Of a DNA stretch of 64,000 nucleotides, positions 26,419 through 36,068 are shown piece by piece (positions within the stretch are counted from its first letter, which is position 1; the number at the start of each line of letters is the position of its first letter). The notes beneath the pieces are model-generated. The model did not search any database, had not been told where the DNA came from, and worked only from the letters and a program-made list of their open reading frames with translations. The stretch lies in assembly GCF_001611795.1 (NCBI RefSeq), contig NZ_CP015098.1:3534001-3598000 (forward strand), given 5' to 3'. The position numbers and the translations under genes are program-made. This stretch comes from Streptomyces qaidamensis (GTDB lineage Bacteria > Actinomycetota > Actinomycetes > Streptomycetales > Streptomycetaceae).

Positions 26419-26662
26419 GTGGTTGCTACCCCCAGTAGCTCATCGTCATTAGGCAGCGCTCGGGGCTGTGCTCGACGGGGAAGCCGCAGTGAAAGGCCCC
26501 CCGGTTCACATGCGCCCCAGAGACACGCATGCCACGCTTTACCCTTCCCACTTTTCAAGAACACGTCAAGGCCGTTTGCAGCCGCCATGTCCAACTACGG
26601 GGGCTATGCCGGGAGTCTGAGGCTGTGAGTGTGATGTAAAACCCAGACATGGGGGCACAGAA

Positions 26663-26697
26663 AAGGCAACTACCGCGCTCATGGCGGCAGTTGCCTT
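26663..26697 (-). terminator. terminator after prfB
   Basis: AAGGCAACTnCCGC / GGCGGnAGTTGCCTT hairpin with a six-base loop, directly past the prfB stop codon on the minus strand. Confidence 0.85.
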
Positions 26698-26707
26698 GTC
26701 GACAAAC

Positions 26708-27811
26708 TTACTTCTCCTGCTGCTTGCGCCAGCGAATTCCGGCCTCGATGAAACCGTCGATCTCGCCGTTGAACACGGCCTCGGGGTTGCCGACCTCGAA
26801 CTCGGTGCGCAGGTCCTTGACCATCTGGTACGGGTGCAGGACGTAAGAACGCATCTGGTTGCCCCAGGAACTGCCGCCGTCCTTGAGGGCGTCCATCTTG
26901 GCCCGCTCCTCCTGGCGCTGCCGCTCCAGCAGCTTCGCCTGGAGAACGTTCATGGCGGTCGCCTTGTTCTGGATCTGCGAGCGCTCGTTCTGGCAGGAGA
27001 CGACGATGCCGGTGGGGAGGTGGGTGAGGCGCACCGCGGAGTCGGTGGTGTTGACGCCCTGGCCGCCGGGGCCGGACGAGCGGTACACGTCCACGCGCAG
27101 TTCGGACTCGTCGATCTCGATGTGGTCGGTCTGCTCGACCACGGGCAGGATCTCGACGCCCGCGAAGGACGTCTGCCGCCGGCCCTGGTTGTCGAAGGGC
27201 GAGATGCGCACGAGCCGGTGCGTGCCCTGCTCGACGGAGAGCGTCCCGTACGCGTAGGGCGCCTGGACGGCGAAGGTGGTCGACTTGATGCCGGCCTCTT
27301 CCGCGTACGACGTCTCGTAGATCTCGGTCTTGAAGCCGCGCTGCTCGGCCCACCGCAGGTACATGCGCTGGAGCTTCTCGGCGAAGTCGGCGGCGTCGAC
27401 GCCACCGGCCTCGGCGCGGATGTTCACCAGCGCCTCACGGGAGTCGTACTCGCCGGAGAGGAGGGTGCGGACCTCCATCTCGTCCAGCGCCTTCTTCACG
27501 GCGGTGAGCTCGGACTCGGCCTCGGCGCGGGTGTCCGGGTCGTCCTCCTCCTCGGCCATCTCGAAGAGGACGCCCAGGTCGTCGATGCGACCGCGCAGGG
27601 CCTCTGCCTTGCGCACCTCGGCCTGGAGGTGGGACAGCTTGCTGGTGATCTTCTGCGCCTCATCGGGGTTGTCCCAGAGGGACGGCGCGGCCGCCTGCTC
27701 CTCGAGCACGGCGATGTCTGCCCTCATCTTCTCGAGGTCCAGAACGGCCTCGATCGACTCCATGGTCGAGGAGAGGGACTTGAGCTCTTCGGATACGTCG
27801 ACGACTGCCAC
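26708..27811 (-). CDS. prfB: peptide chain release factor 2
   Basis: 367 residues from a GTG with GGAGGGC upstream. Diagnostic motifs are [17 protein letters not shown] (the SPF codon-recognition tripeptide for UAA/UGA) and [10 protein letters not shown] (the GGQ catalytic loop). The N-terminal helical hairpin ([21 protein letters not shown]) is complete and unbroken. Unlike E. coli, there is no internal UGA and no programmed frameshift in the first 30 codons. It ends translation at UAA and UGA. Certain. Confidence 0.97.
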   Translation of the reverse strand: MAVVDVSEELKSLSSTMESIEAVLDLEKMRADIAVLEEQAAAPSLWDNPDEAQKITSKLSHLQAEVRKAEALRGRIDDLGVLFEMAEEEDDPDTRAEAESELTAVKKALDEMEVRTLLSGEYDSREALVNIRAEAGGVDAADFAEKLQRMYLRWAEQRGFKTEIYETSYAEEAGIKSTTFAVQAPYAYGTLSVEQGTHRLVRISPFDNQGRRQTSFAGVEILPVVEQTDHIEIDESELRVDVYRSSGPGGQGVNTTDSAVRLTHLPTGIVVSCQNERSQIQNKATAMNVLQAKLLERQRQEERAKMDALKDGGSSWGNQMRSYVLHPYQMVKDLRTEFEVGNPEAVFNGEIDGFIEAGIRWRKQQEK

Positions 27812-27869
27812 GCCCTCCAGCGTAACGGCTCCGCCCGGCGGCCATCGCCGGGCGGCCGGAGCCGGCTGC

Positions 27870-29117
27870 TCAGGGGGTCTGCGGGGCGGAGTTCCTCGTG
27901 TCCTGGGGAGGCGCGCCGCCGTCGTCGTCCGACGTGGTCAGCCAGGCGCCGACGCCGATCGCCGCCGCGAGGGCGACCGCGCCCGCTCCCAGGGCCACCC
28001 GGCGGCGTCGGGCCGCGGCGCGGTTGCGGGCCGAGCCGGGGCGGGGAGCACCCGCCGGGCGCGGGGCCCGGGCCGTGCCGTGGGCGCCGCCGGCCAGCTC
28101 GTCGGGGGCGGGGACGCGCATCGAGGTATGGGTGTCGCGGTTGGAGTCGGCCGGCTTCGCGCCCGGCACCAGGGGGACCGCGCCCCGCCGCCGGACCCGC
28201 TCCCCGGCCGGCACCGGCCCGGCGGGCTGCTCCTCGCGGTCGGAGTCCTCCGCGGACTCGGTGTCCGGCTCGTCGACCTCCAGCGGGGGCATGCCCGCCA
28301 GCATCGGCAGCAGCTCGCGCAGCCGGGCTCCGAGCTCCGAGGCCCGCAGCCGCGAGGCCGGGGCCTTGGCCAGGCACTGCACGAGCAGCTGCCACAGCTC
28401 GTCCGGGATGCCGGGCAGCGGGACGACCGTCTCCGTGACGTGCCGGCGCAGGACCGCGCCCGGGTGGCCGCCGCCGAAGGGCGTGAAGCCCGCCAGCAGT
28501 TCGTAGAGGACGGTGGCGAGCGCGTAGATGTCGACGGACGCGCGCGGGGGCAGGCCCTCGACGATCTCCGGGGCGAGGTAGTCCGGAGTACCGATGATCT
28601 TCGTGGCCTTGGTGCGGCGCGGGGTGTCGATGAGCTTGGCCACGCCGAAGTCGGTCAGGAGCGCGCGGTGCGAGCCGCCGGGGCCGAGCCGGCCCTGCAT
28701 GTCCAGGAGGACGTTCTCCGGCTTGACGTCCCGGTGCACGACACCGGCGGCGTGCGCGGCCGCCAGTCCGTCGGCGATGTCGGCCGCGATCGCGACGGCC
28801 GCCTCGGGGGACAGGCGCCGGTCCCGGTCCAGCCGGGTGCGCAGGTCCGTGCCGCGCACGAGGTCCATGACGAGCGCCAGGTCGTTGCCGTCGACGACCA
28901 GGTCGCGCACCGAGACGACGTGCGGGTGCTCCAGGCCGAGCAGCGCGGTGCGCTCCTGGACGAAACGCCCGACGAGTTCCTGGTCGGACGCCAGGTCCTC
29001 GCGCAACAGCTTGATGGCGACGGGACCTTCCGGCCCCTCGCCCAGCCACACCGTGCCGGCGCTGCCCCGCCCCAGGATCTGGTGGGCGGTGTACCGGCTG
29101 CCGATCTTCCGTGCCAA
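27870..29117 (-). CDS. pkaB: Ser/Thr protein kinase PkaB-like
   Basis: 415 residues. The kinase domain spans residues ~8-265: glycine loop GRGSAGTVW (16-24), ATP-binding Lys36 in VAIKLL, catalytic HRDVKPEN, metal-binding DFG (TDFGVAKL) and the APE-type motif [11 protein letters not shown] linker rich in Pro and acidic residues leads to one membrane segment ([20 protein letters not shown]) and a short extracellular tail. Size and pairing with the next gene match PkaB of S. coelicolor (417 residues). It is a Hanks-type kinase facing the cytoplasm. Substrates are not known from sequence. Confidence 0.9.
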   Translation of the reverse strand: MARKIGSRYTAHQILGRGSAGTVWLGEGPEGPVAIKLLREDLASDQELVGRFVQERTALLGLEHPHVVSVRDLVVDGNDLALVMDLVRGTDLRTRLDRDRRLSPEAAVAIAADIADGLAAAHAAGVVHRDVKPENVLLDMQGRLGPGGSHRALLTDFGVAKLIDTPRRTKATKIIGTPDYLAPEIVEGLPPRASVDIYALATVLYELLAGFTPFGGGHPGAVLRRHVTETVVPLPGIPDELWQLLVQCLAKAPASRLRASELGARLRELLPMLAGMPPLEVDEPDTESAEDSDREEQPAGPVPAGERVRRRGAVPLVPGAKPADSNRDTHTSMRVPAPDELAGGAHGTARAPRPAGAPRPGSARNRAAARRRRVALGAGAVALAAAIGVGAWLTTSDDDGGAPPQDTRNSAPQTP

Positions 29118-29239
29118 GGCTGCTCCTACCGACGCGTGTTGTCGCTAAAACTACGCGTCCGGAGAGCCAACCTTCACCGTGGAGGCCGAAATCACCCGCC
29201 GGGTGTCGACAAATCACCAATCCCGCAGGGTGGTTCCGG

Positions 29240-30931
29240 TCAGTTCGTGCCGGAACTGCTCCCGCCGAGCTTCTCGAACCAGCCGGTCACGGTGCTGAAC
29301 CAGTCGGTGAGCTGGTCCCAGTAGCCCTTGCCGGTGCCGATCCACTCCTGGAGCGGGCTCAGCTCCCAGATCAGCCAGCCCGCGACGAACAGGATGACGA
29401 TCGTGAAGAGGCAGCCCTTCAGGCAGCCGAGCCCGGGGATCCGCATCGGGTTGGCGCTGCGCTGCCGCGGCTGCCGGGGCTCGCGCTGCGGCTGCTGGGG
29501 CTGCTGCGGCTGGGGCGGCGGGGCTGGCGGGGCGTAGCGCTGCGGCGGCTGGGGCCGCTGGGGCTGCGGGGCGTACTGCTGGGGCTGGGGCTGCTGCTGC
29601 GGGTGGCCGTAGCCGGGCCCGGGCGGGGGTGCCTGGCGGCGCGGGGGCTGCTGCTGGGGCCGGGCCACTTGGCGCTGGGGGCGGCGGCGCAGCGGGTCCT
29701 GGCCGGGGTCGAGGTACTGGACCTGCGTCTGCTCGTTGCGGTCGCGGGCCGCACGCAGCTGGTTCTGCCAGGGGTGCGGGTCATCCGGGCCGCCCTGCTG
29801 CCCCTGTTGGCCGGGCGCGCCCGGCGGGACCGGCGGCATGACGGCGGTCGGGTCGGCCGCGCCCCGGTGGTTCATGACGGCGGTGGGGTCGGCGGCGCCG
29901 GCCGGGCCGCCGGTGTGCGGCATGACGCTGGTCGCGGCGTTCGGGTCGTACGAGCCGGCGCCCTGCGGGAGGACCTGGGTGGGGTCGGCCGCGCCGGGCG
30001 TGTCCGGCACCGGCGCGGGGGCCGGGTCGGGCACGAGGAGCATGCCGACGCCCTCGGCGGCGGCGATCTGCGCGGAGTTCGCGTGCACCCCGATGCCCTC
30101 GGCGACGACGCGCAGGCCGCGGGCGAGGTTCTCGGCGCTGGGCCGCTCGTCGGGGTTCTTGCGCAGGCAGCGCTCGATGACCGTCCACAGCGGGTCGGGG
30201 ACGGTGGAGGGGCGGCGCGGCTCGGCGCTCAGGTGCTGGTGCAGCACCTCCAGCGCGGAGCCGCCGGCGAACGGCGGGCGGCCGGTGACCAGCTCGTAGA
30301 GCAGGATGCCGGCGCCGTAGATGTCGACGGCGGAGGTCTGCGGGCGGCCCTCGGCGGACTCGGGCGCGACGTACGCGGGCGTGCCGACGAACTCCTGGGT
30401 GCGGGTCAGTCCCGGGGAGTCGGCCAGGCGGGCGATGCCGAAGTCGGTCAGCAGCGGGTGCATCTGCCCGTCGTACTGCTGGAGCAGGACGTTGGCCGGC
30501 TTGAGGTCACGGTGGACGACGCCGTCGGCGTGGCTGGCGGCGAGCGCGTCGGCGATCTGGGCGGTGAGCAGGGCGGCGGCGACCGGGGTGAAGGGCCCGT
30601 TCTCGCGCAGGTAGCGGTGCAGGTCGGGGCCCTCGACGAGGTCCATGACCAGCGCCAGCAGCTCACCCTCGACCACCAGGTCGCGGACCCGGACGATGTT
30701 CGGGTGGGTCAGCCGGAGCAGGACGGAGCGCTCGCGGAGGAACCGCATGACGATGTCCGGGTCGCCGGCCAGCTCCTCCTTGAGGACCTTGATCGCGACG
30801 GTCTCGCCGGGCTGCCCCGGCACGGCCGCCTCGGCGCCCGCGGTCTCGCGCTGGCGGGCTCGCCAGACGGTGCCCGTGGCGCCGCGTCCGAGCGGCTCCT
30901 CGAGCAAGTACTTGCTGCCTACCGGCCGCAC
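29240..30931 (-). CDS. pkaA: Ser/Thr protein kinase PkaA-like
   Basis: 563 residues from the GTG at 30931, with GGGAG ten bases upstream. The kinase domain is complete: GRGATGTVW, VAIKVL, HRDLKPANVLL, TDFGIARL and APESAEGRPQ. A long Pro/Gln-rich linker follows (from ~270, with QQQPQPQQYAPQPQ-type repeats) carrying several Thr-Val-Met-rich elements (DPTAVMPPV, NAATSVMPHT) likely to be autophosphorylated. One membrane segment sits near 505-527 (GCLFTIVILFVAGWLIWEL) with a short extracellular tail. It lies 123 bases upstream of pkaB, same direction, and is divergent from the FHA-FtsK gene. PkaA of S. coelicolor has 543 residues. Confidence 0.9.
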   Translation of the reverse strand: MRPVGSKYLLEEPLGRGATGTVWRARQRETAGAEAAVPGQPGETVAIKVLKEELAGDPDIVMRFLRERSVLLRLTHPNIVRVRDLVVEGELLALVMDLVEGPDLHRYLRENGPFTPVAAALLTAQIADALAASHADGVVHRDLKPANVLLQQYDGQMHPLLTDFGIARLADSPGLTRTQEFVGTPAYVAPESAEGRPQTSAVDIYGAGILLYELVTGRPPFAGGSALEVLHQHLSAEPRRPSTVPDPLWTVIERCLRKNPDERPSAENLARGLRVVAEGIGVHANSAQIAAAEGVGMLLVPDPAPAPVPDTPGAADPTQVLPQGAGSYDPNAATSVMPHTGGPAGAADPTAVMNHRGAADPTAVMPPVPPGAPGQQGQQGGPDDPHPWQNQLRAARDRNEQTQVQYLDPGQDPLRRRPQRQVARPQQQPPRRQAPPPGPGYGHPQQQPQPQQYAPQPQRPQPPQRYAPPAPPPQPQQPQQPQREPRQPRQRSANPMRIPGLGCLKGCLFTIVILFVAGWLIWELSPLQEWIGTGKGYWDQLTDWFSTVTGWFEKLGGSSSGTN

Positions 30932-31293
30932 GTCATGCGCTCCCTGGTGCTTGCCTTGCCTGCTGGCCTGTCCGACCCACTGTAGTGCCGGGGGGCCGAG
31001 GACCGGGGTGTCGTCTTTCTCTGGGTCTTACGTAGCGCCCCTCACACCCGTTCGAAGGAAAGACGCTCACCTCGGTCTTGTGGTTGCCGGGAACGAACGT
31101 GACTGATCTCAAGAGGTCGCCTGTGGGTCATCTCTCAGGCACTTTTGCGGGCAGAGCCGACCAATCAAGATCACCTTTTCCGGAGCGAGGGGCGCGCTGT
31201 CAGTGGCAGGTGCGAGGATGCTGGCAGTACTGGCCGACGTGCTGGGGCGGGGTGGGGGACTCCGCGCCCGGGCAGAAGGGACCGCTGACGGCG
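30932..31293. other. 362-bp divergent promoter region between pkaA and the FHA-FtsK gene
   Basis: It carries leaders and promoters for both directions. No open frame with a ribosome site, no strong hairpin and no RNA gene was recognised. A few AT-richer patches (around 31070-31110 and 31155-31180) are the likely promoter positions. Confidence 0.4.
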
Positions 31294-34200
31294 ATGCAGA
31301 TCCGGCTGACCGTCGTAGATCCGCTGGGCCCGTCGGCGCCGGCGCTGGACCGCGCCCCGCGCAGCGACGTACTGGTCACGGCCCCTGCCGGTACGGCGCT
31401 CGCCGCGGTGGCGTCGGCGCTCGTCCAGGTGGTCTCCGGCGGTGACGGCTCGGGCACGCCTGTGCTGTACGCCGGGGAGCAGCGGCTGGACGCGCAGCGC
31501 TGCACGCTGGGCGAGCCGCCGCTGACCGACGGTGCCGTGCTGTCCGTCGGCGCGCCCGGCGAGCCGGAGCCGCACCCCGAGCTGGACGACGCCCCGGCCC
31601 AGCTCCAGGTCGTGGCCGGCCCCGACGCGGGCGGCGTCCATCTGCTGCACGGCGGCGAGATCCGCATCGGCCGCTCCGCCGACGCCGACGTGCCCCTCGA
31701 CGACCCGGACGTCTCCCGGCTGCACTGCGCCGTGACGGTGAGCGCGGACGGCCGTGTCGCCGTCGCCGACCTGGACTCCACGAACGGCACGACGGTGAAC
31801 GGCGCGCGGGTCGGCGCCCGGGTGGTCCCGTTCGCGCCGGGTGCGCTGCTGCGGATCGGCGAGTCGGCCCTGCGGCTTGCCCCGGCCGGGGGGCCGGGGG
31901 GCCGGGTGGAGACGACACCGGACGGGGAGGGGCACGTGCGCGTGGCCGGCCCCGCCGGGGACGGAGTGTCCCCCTCTTCCGCCCCCATGGCGGATCCGGG
32001 ACCGGCCGGACCTTCGGGCCCCACGCAGCACGCCTACGGCTCGGCGGCCTGGGGCACGCCGGGTACCGCGGGGCCCGGTTCCACTGATCCGGCCGTGGTG
32101 CCGGGGCAGGGCGGGGCGCCGCGGATCGAGAGCGGGGGTACGGGGGCGGGGCCGGGGTCTCAGGCGCCGCGGACCGGCAGTGGGAGGGCGGAGGCGGGAT
32201 ACCAGGCGCCGCGCAGCGACGGCGGAGGTGCGGCGGCGGGACATCAAGCCCCGCGGACCGATGGCGGAAGTGCCGGGGCGGCGGGACATCAAGCTCCGCG
32301 GACCGATGGCGGAAGGGCGGGCGCGGGGGCGGAAGCGCCGCGGCAGTGGGTGCGGGGCAGCGATGCCCTTGCTGCGGGCAGCGGTGCCCGCCTCGCCGAC
32401 AGCGGGGGTGAAGCCCTCTCGGATGACCGCCGGAGCGAGGTGCCGTCCCCGGGCAGCCGGGGCGAAGCGCCCTCCGGGGGCCGCCGGAGTGACGTGCCGC
32501 CGCCGGGCGCGGGGGGCGCTGCCCGTGCGGAGGACCGCCGGAGCGACGTGCCGCCCGCGGGCAGCCGGGGCGAAGGCCCCTTCGGAAGCCACCGGAGCGA
32601 CGTGCCCACGCCGGGCAACCGGGCCGAAGCCCCCTCCGGGAGCCACCGAAACGACGTGCCCACCGTGGGCAGCCGGGGCGAAGCCCTCTCAGGCGACCGC
32701 CGGAGCGAGATGCCGCTCCCGGGCAGCCGGGGCGAAACACCCGCCGGGGGCCGCCGGAGTGACGTGCCGCCGCCGGGCGCGGGGGGCGCTGCCCGCGCGA
32801 GGGACCGCCGGAGCGACGTACCGCCTCCGGGCAGCCAGGGTGGAGCCCCCGCCGGGAGCCACCGAAACGACGTGCCCACCGTGGGCAGCCGGGGCGAAGC
32901 CCTCTCAGGCGACCGCCGGAGCGAGATGCCGCATCCGGGCAGCCGGGGCGAAACACCCTCCGCTGGTCGCCGCAACGACGTACCGACCCCGGGCAGCCGA
33001 GGTGAAGCCGCTTTCGGCAACCGCCGAAACGACGTGCCCACCCCGGTCCACCGGGGCGAAGTCCTCTCAGGCGACCGCAGGAGCGAAGTGCCGCATCCGG
33101 GTCCGGGGGGCGCCGCCCACGCGGGGGACGGCTGGAGTGAGGTGCCGCCCGGAGGCACCGGCGGCGAGGCCCGTCGGCAGACGGCCGGCGGGGGATCGCG
33201 GCCGGGGCCCGCCGGGGCCGCGCAGGCCGCCTCCGGGACGCACGGAACGCGTACCCGGGAGCACGACGCCGCTCACGGTTCGCCGTCCCCGGCTTCTTCC
33301 GGAACCCCGGCCGACGCCGCACGGCAGCACGAAGCGGGCCGGCCCGCGAGCGGCGCCGGGGACACGCACGCGGGTCGTTCCGGGGCCGCGGCGTACGACA
33401 CCGGTCACGCGGACGGAACCGGCCCGCACTCCTGGGTCCAGGACGGGCCGGCCGCTCCCCTCGGTACCGACGACCCGGCCCTCGCGGACCAGCGTGCCGG
33501 GCGCGGGCGCAAAGGCACTCCCCTGCGCGGTACCGACGTGCCCCCGGGGAGCCGCAGGCGTGGCGGGCTCGGGGCATGGGCCCGGCGGCTGGCCGGAGGG
33601 CGTGGCGAGCAGGCGGCCGAGCCGCGCGAGGCGTATGAGGACGCCCCGGCCGCCGTGGTGGCGGAGCAGCACCCGGTCGTCGTGCCGGCCGCGCCGGAGA
33701 CCTGGCCGGACCCGGCCACGCTGCTGCTCACGGCCCTGGGGCCGGGGCCGCGGCTGTGGGAGCGCGGCCCCGGCCACCCGGAGGCGCTCGCCGTGCGCCT
33801 CGGTACGGCCGACCGGGCGGCGCCGGACGGTTCGGGCCTGCTGCCCGCCGTCCCCGTGACCGCCGGGCTGCGCGAGGTCGGTGCCCTGGGCCTGGCCGGA
33901 CCGCGGGCGCGGCTGGCCGGGCTGGCGCGGGCCGTGCTGGCCCAGCTCACCGCACTGCACTCCCCCGACACGCTGGAGGTCGTCCTGATCGCCGCGGACC
34001 GCTCCCGCCCCCTTGAGGAGCGCACCGCCGAGTGGTCCTGGCTGGGCTGGCTGCCGCACGTGCGCCCGGGGCACGGGCAGGACTGCCGGCTGCTGCTGGC
34101 CCTCGACCGCGAGCAGGCCGCGGCCCGCACCGACGAACTCACCCGCCGCCTGGAGGACCAGCTGGCGGACGCGGCCGCGGGGAGCGGCGCACAGCCCACC

Positions 34201-35892
34201 GGTACCGTCTCGTCCCCCGCCGCGACCGTCCCGCCCCCCCGCCGCCCCTCCTGGGCGCGGGACGACGCCTCCGGCACCGACGCGACAGCCGGCTTCCCCG
34301 GCCCGTACACGGTCGTGGTCGTCGACGGCGACCCGGGCGGCGCCGACCTGCGCGCAGCGGTCGCGCGGCTGGCTCTGGAGGGCCCGCGGGCCGGGATCCA
34401 CGTCGTCTGCCTGGCCGAGACGGCCGCCGCCTCCCCGGCCTCGCCGGTGACGGAGACGTACGAGGCGGCCTGCTCGGTGGCGCCGACGTTCCGGCAGTGC
34501 GGCGCGGTCGCGCTGCTCAGCGGGGACGTGGCGACGGCCCTGCGGCTGGTGCGGGTGGCGGGGGCCGGCGGTGACGGCGCTCCGGCCGGACCGGTCGGGC
34601 ACGGCACCATCGCCACCGTCGACGCCGTCTCCCCGGCCTGGGCCGAGCGGTTCGCGCGGGCGCTGGCGCCGCTGCGGACGGACGGCCCGGCGAGCGAGCG
34701 TCAGCCGCGCGTCTCCGCACCGCTGCCGCAGGCGGCCCGCCTGCTGGACGAGCTGGGCCTGGCCCGGGCCACCCCGGCGTCGCTGATGGCGCGCTGGGCG
34801 GACGCGGCCGACGACGCCGACGCGCTGGGCGGGCGCGTGCGCGCGGTGCTGGGCGCCGGTCCGCGCGGGCCGGTCTGCGCGGACCTCGCGGTCCATGGGC
34901 CCCATCTGCTGATCGAGGGCCCGCCGGGCAGCGGCCGTACGGAGCTGCTGCGGGCGATCGTCGCGTCGCTGGCCGCCGCCGAGCGGCCGGACCGCCTCGG
35001 CATCGTGCTGGTCGACGGCCGGGGCGGCCCGGGCGCGGGCGGCGGGCACGGCGAGGGCCTGCGGGTATGTACGGACGTACCGCATGTCACCACGCTGCTC
35101 ATGGCCCACGACCCGGTCCGGATGCGGGAGTTCGCGCAGTCCCTGAGCGCCGAGCTGAAGCGGCGTGCCGAGCTGCTCGGCCGGTCCGACTTCGCCGAGT
35201 GGCATACCGGGCGCGAGCTGTCGGGCCGTATGGTCGCCCAGCGCACGGCGACGGCACGGGGCGGTGCGCCGGCCGAGACCGCATCCCAGGGAGGGGCCGG
35301 GGATCTCGACTCTCCGTCCAGTTCGACCATTCGGCTGCGGCCCGGAGCGGCCCGGCGGCAGACGGAGGCGGCCCCGCCCCCGCTCCCCCGGCTCGTCGTG
35401 GTCGTCGACGACCTGGACGCGCTGGTCTCCCCGGCGCTCGGCTCCACCGGCCGGCCCGCGGCCGGGTCGGTGATGCGCGCGCTGGAGGCCGTGGCCAAGG
35501 AGGGCGAGCGGCTCGGCGTCCATCTGGTGGCGGCCACCGGCCCGTGCCCCCGTACGGCGGAGACGGAACCGGCGCGCCGGGCCACCCTGCGCGTCACACT
35601 CGACACTCCCGCCCCGGGTCCGGACGAACCGGCGCCCGGCCGGGGCAGGCTGACCGGTGCGGACGGGCGGGTCACCCCGTTCCAGGGCGGCCGGGTCACC
35701 GGCCGGATCCCCCGGACGGCGACGCTGCGCCCCACGGTCATCCCCCTGGAATGGCACCGCATGGGTGACCCTCCGGCCCGGCGTCCGGTGCGGGAGCTCG
35801 GAAACGGCCCGACCGACCTGGCACTGTTGGCCAGCGCGCTGGAAAGGGCGGCGCGGGAGGTCGCGGCGGCGAAGGTGCCGTCGCTGCTGTAG
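31294..35892 (+). CDS. FHA domain / repeat linker / FtsK-SpoIIIE-like ATPase protein
   Basis: 1532 residues from the ATG at 31294. Residues 1-90 look like a ubiquitin-like or EccC-type N-domain (MQIRLTVVDPLG). An FHA domain spans ~102-190 (IRIGRSADADVPLDDPDVSRLHCAV; DLDSTNGTTVNGARV, with the conserved GR, SRLH and NG). Residues ~200-800 are disordered, with imperfect ~20-residue repeats (GSRGEAxSGDRRSEVPxP) at ~370-615. The C-terminal half resembles FtsK/EccC ATPase domains: LLIEGPPGSGRTELL near 1206-1220 and VVVVDDLDAL near 1366-1375. In the P-loop the usual Lys is Arg (GSGRT), so ATP hydrolysis may be lost. FHA binds phosphothreonine, and two kinase genes are divergent from it. No secretion substrates are adjacent. 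Confidence 0.8.
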   Translation: MQIRLTVVDPLGPSAPALDRAPRSDVLVTAPAGTALAAVASALVQVVSGGDGSGTPVLYAGEQRLDAQRCTLGEPPLTDGAVLSVGAPGEPEPHPELDDAPAQLQVVAGPDAGGVHLLHGGEIRIGRSADADVPLDDPDVSRLHCAVTVSADGRVAVADLDSTNGTTVNGARVGARVVPFAPGALLRIGESALRLAPAGGPGGRVETTPDGEGHVRVAGPAGDGVSPSSAPMADPGPAGPSGPTQHAYGSAAWGTPGTAGPGSTDPAVVPGQGGAPRIESGGTGAGPGSQAPRTGSGRAEAGYQAPRSDGGGAAAGHQAPRTDGGSAGAAGHQAPRTDGGRAGAGAEAPRQWVRGSDALAAGSGARLADSGGEALSDDRRSEVPSPGSRGEAPSGGRRSDVPPPGAGGAARAEDRRSDVPPAGSRGEGPFGSHRSDVPTPGNRAEAPSGSHRNDVPTVGSRGEALSGDRRSEMPLPGSRGETPAGGRRSDVPPPGAGGAARARDRRSDVPPPGSQGGAPAGSHRNDVPTVGSRGEALSGDRRSEMPHPGSRGETPSAGRRNDVPTPGSRGEAAFGNRRNDVPTPVHRGEVLSGDRRSEVPHPGPGGAAHAGDGWSEVPPGGTGGEARRQTAGGGSRPGPAGAAQAASGTHGTRTREHDAAHGSPSPASSGTPADAARQHEAGRPASGAGDTHAGRSGAAAYDTGHADGTGPHSWVQDGPAAPLGTDDPALADQRAGRGRKGTPLRGTDVPPGSRRRGGLGAWARRLAGGRGEQAAEPREAYEDAPAAVVAEQHPVVVPAAPETWPDPATLLLTALGPGPRLWERGPGHPEALAVRLGTADRAAPDGSGLLPAVPVTAGLREVGALGLAGPRARLAGLARAVLAQLTALHSPDTLEVVLIAADRSRPLEERTAEWSWLGWLPHVRPGHGQDCRLLLALDREQAAARTDELTRRLEDQLADAAAGSGAQPTGTVSSPAATVPPPRRPSWARDDASGTDATAGFPGPYTVVVVDGDPGGADLRAAVARLALEGPRAGIHVVCLAETAAASPASPVTETYEAACSVAPTFRQCGAVALLSGDVATALRLVRVAGAGGDGAPAGPVGHGTIATVDAVSPAWAERFARALAPLRTDGPASERQPRVSAPLPQAARLLDELGLARATPASLMARWADAADDADALGGRVRAVLGAGPRGPVCADLAVHGPHLLIEGPPGSGRTELLRAIVASLAAAERPDRLGIVLVDGRGGPGAGGGHGEGLRVCTDVPHVTTLLMAHDPVRMREFAQSLSAELKRRAELLGRSDFAEWHTGRELSGRMVAQRTATARGGAPAETASQGGAGDLDSPSSSTIRLRPGAARRQTEAAPPPLPRLVVVVDDLDALVSPALGSTGRPAAGSVMRALEAVAKEGERLGVHLVAATGPCPRTAETEPARRATLRVTLDTPAPGPDEPAPGRGRLTGADGRVTPFQGGRVTGRIPRTATLRPTVIPLEWHRMGDPPARRPVRELGNGPTDLALLASALERAAREVAAAKVPSLL
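32400..33140 (+). repeat. imperfect tandem repeats inside the FHA-FtsK gene
   Basis: About twelve ~60-bp units encoding GSRGEA-x5-RR-[SN]-[DE]-VP, with a larger duplicated block (32640-32760 resembles 32860-32960). Lysine-free and arginine-rich, probably disordered. Confidence 0.8.
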
Positions 35893-36068
35893 CCGGGAGA
35901 CGGCCGCCGGCCCCACCCGGCGTCATGGGCCGCGGCCCTGGTCACGAGGGAGTCACGATCTCCCGCTTGACAGCCGACGCCATCTTGCCGCCCCCGCACA
36001 CCCGGGCGTAGACCAGATCGCACGGGAGCGCGCTCGACGTTCGACGAGGAACGAAGAACGGGGCAGTC

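Noticed and set aside
26708..27811. Programmed frameshift in prfB
   Set aside because: The frame is unbroken from the GTG start, with no early in-frame UGA and no CUUUGA-type slippery site, unlike E. coli.
31294..35892. A type VII secretion EccC gene
   Set aside because: No EsxA/EsxB, EccB, EccD or mycosin gene is nearby, the P-loop is altered, and an FHA domain is present instead.
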